This document shows positions 63,706 to 64,000 of a DNA stretch of 64,000 nucleotides, in pieces. This stretch comes from Neisseria dentiae. GTDB lineage: Bacteria; Pseudomonadota; Gammaproteobacteria; Burkholderiales; Neisseriaceae. Location of the stretch: contig NZ_JANIKQ010000013.1 in NCBI RefSeq assembly GCF_024580525.1, positions 1 through 64,000 of the forward strand, in the 5' to 3' direction. The translations under genes and the position numbers were made by a program. The notes under the pieces were generated by a model that saw only the letters and a list, made by a program, of their open reading frames with translations, ran no database searches and was not told the origin of the DNA. The first letter of the stretch is position 1. Each line of letters starts with the position of its first letter.

Positions 63706-64000
63706 CTATTTTACTATTTCTTTGAAGGCGGAGGACATTTCGGTTTTAAAACCGTCGGCGGTTTTGATAATCATAAATACCGCCAGGTGGTTTTTTTCGG
63801 CGGTGGCCAGCGCTTTTTCTTCGCCCATCACGAAAAGGCCGGTGGCGAGGCCGTCGGCGGTCATGGCGTTGTCGGCCACTACGCTCACGGAAGCCAGGTT
63901 ATGGCTGATGGGTTGTTTGCTTTGGGGGTCGATGATATGCGAAAGCCGTTTGCCCGATGCGTCGGTGCGGAAATTGCGGTAGTCGCCTGAGGTGGCAAGC
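63706..64000 (-). CDS. apbE: ApbE FAD:protein FMN transferase, C-terminal part (cut by window end)
   Basis: The frame runs from the window edge to the stop at 63706. It contains SGDYRNF, HIIDPQS and VVADNAMTADGLATGLFVMG, the conserved C-terminal ApbE motifs with the metal-binding Asp/Thr. The N-terminal two thirds lie outside. It sits next to nqrM, so its targets are probably NqrB and NqrC; it is distinct from the Tat-type NosX in the nos cluster. Confidence 0.88.
   Translation of the reverse strand, partial: LATSGDYRNFRTDASGKRLSHIIDPQSKQPISHNLASVSVVADNAMTADGLATGLFVMGEEKALATAEKNHLAVFMIIKTADGFKTEMSSAFKEIVK

Overview
The window is chromosomal DNA from a Neisseria-type betaproteobacterium. The DNA uptake sequence core GCCGTCTGAA occurs dozens of times, almost always as AGGCCGTCTGAA (the 'AG' dialect) and only rarely as ATGCCGTCTGAA. 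Neighbouring copies are usually inverted to form intergenic hairpins. Correia elements (CREE), dRS3 palindromes and IS-end-derived MITEs also occur. The AG dialect and an intact nitrous oxide reductase cluster argue against N. meningitidis and N. gonorrhoeae and point to a commensal or animal-associated species.

Layout. 1-174: tail of a transposase. 199-2031: a SIMPL protein and a LysR regulator. 2197-9905: a tyrosine/phenylalanine degradation island (HppD, VOC protein, FAH-type hydrolase, NhaC antiporter, maleylacetoacetate isomerase, succinyl-CoA:acetoacetate CoA-transferase subunits, thiolase). It can take 4-hydroxyphenylpyruvate to acetyl-CoA, but no canonical homogentisate dioxygenase is present; the VOC protein occupies that slot. 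10258-18851: a C4-dicarboxylate region with fumC, a class I Fe-S fumarase, three overlapping genes for an apparently soluble NADH-linked fumarate/succinate-type oxidoreductase, and a DASS transporter. 19301-24995: nhaP2, a DUF808 membrane protein, lnt and rpoH.

25173-34967: the denitrification block nosX-L-Y-F-D-Z-R on the minus strand plus a lipid-modified azurin. Both the nosR and azurin promoters carry perfect FNR boxes at class II spacing. 35079-41550: purine permease, dapA-bamC, a degenerate hydrolase, exonuclease III and pyrE. 42029-43245: two type IV pilins, the first behind an excellent sigma-54 promoter. 43578-48999: UbiB-like kinase, NlpC/P60 hydrolase with a small partner, LrgAB-type pair, moaA. 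49342-50037: a tandem DUF305 lipoprotein behind a MerR-family-type promoter with a 19-bp spacer. 50268-57758: DUF1275 protein, OmpA-like lipoprotein, recJ, free-Met-R-sulfoxide reductase, a Pcm-type methyltransferase, rhodanese, DUF4126, PepSY protein and greB. 57939-64000: pgi, LacI-type regulator, sugar-type MFS transporter, a small membrane protein, and the end of an nqr locus (nqrM and partial apbE).

The parts connect metabolically. Tyrosine breakdown releases fumarate and acetoacetate; fumarases, the NADH-linked oxidoreductase and the DASS carrier handle C4 acids; and the nos and azurin genes serve anaerobic respiration. The most novel-looking items are the NADH-linked fumarate/succinate enzyme, the VOC protein replacing homogentisate dioxygenase, the MerR-type promoter on the duplicated DUF305 gene, and an uptake-sequence hairpin translated inside RecJ. 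All functions are read from sequence motifs and family knowledge; no database search was possible.
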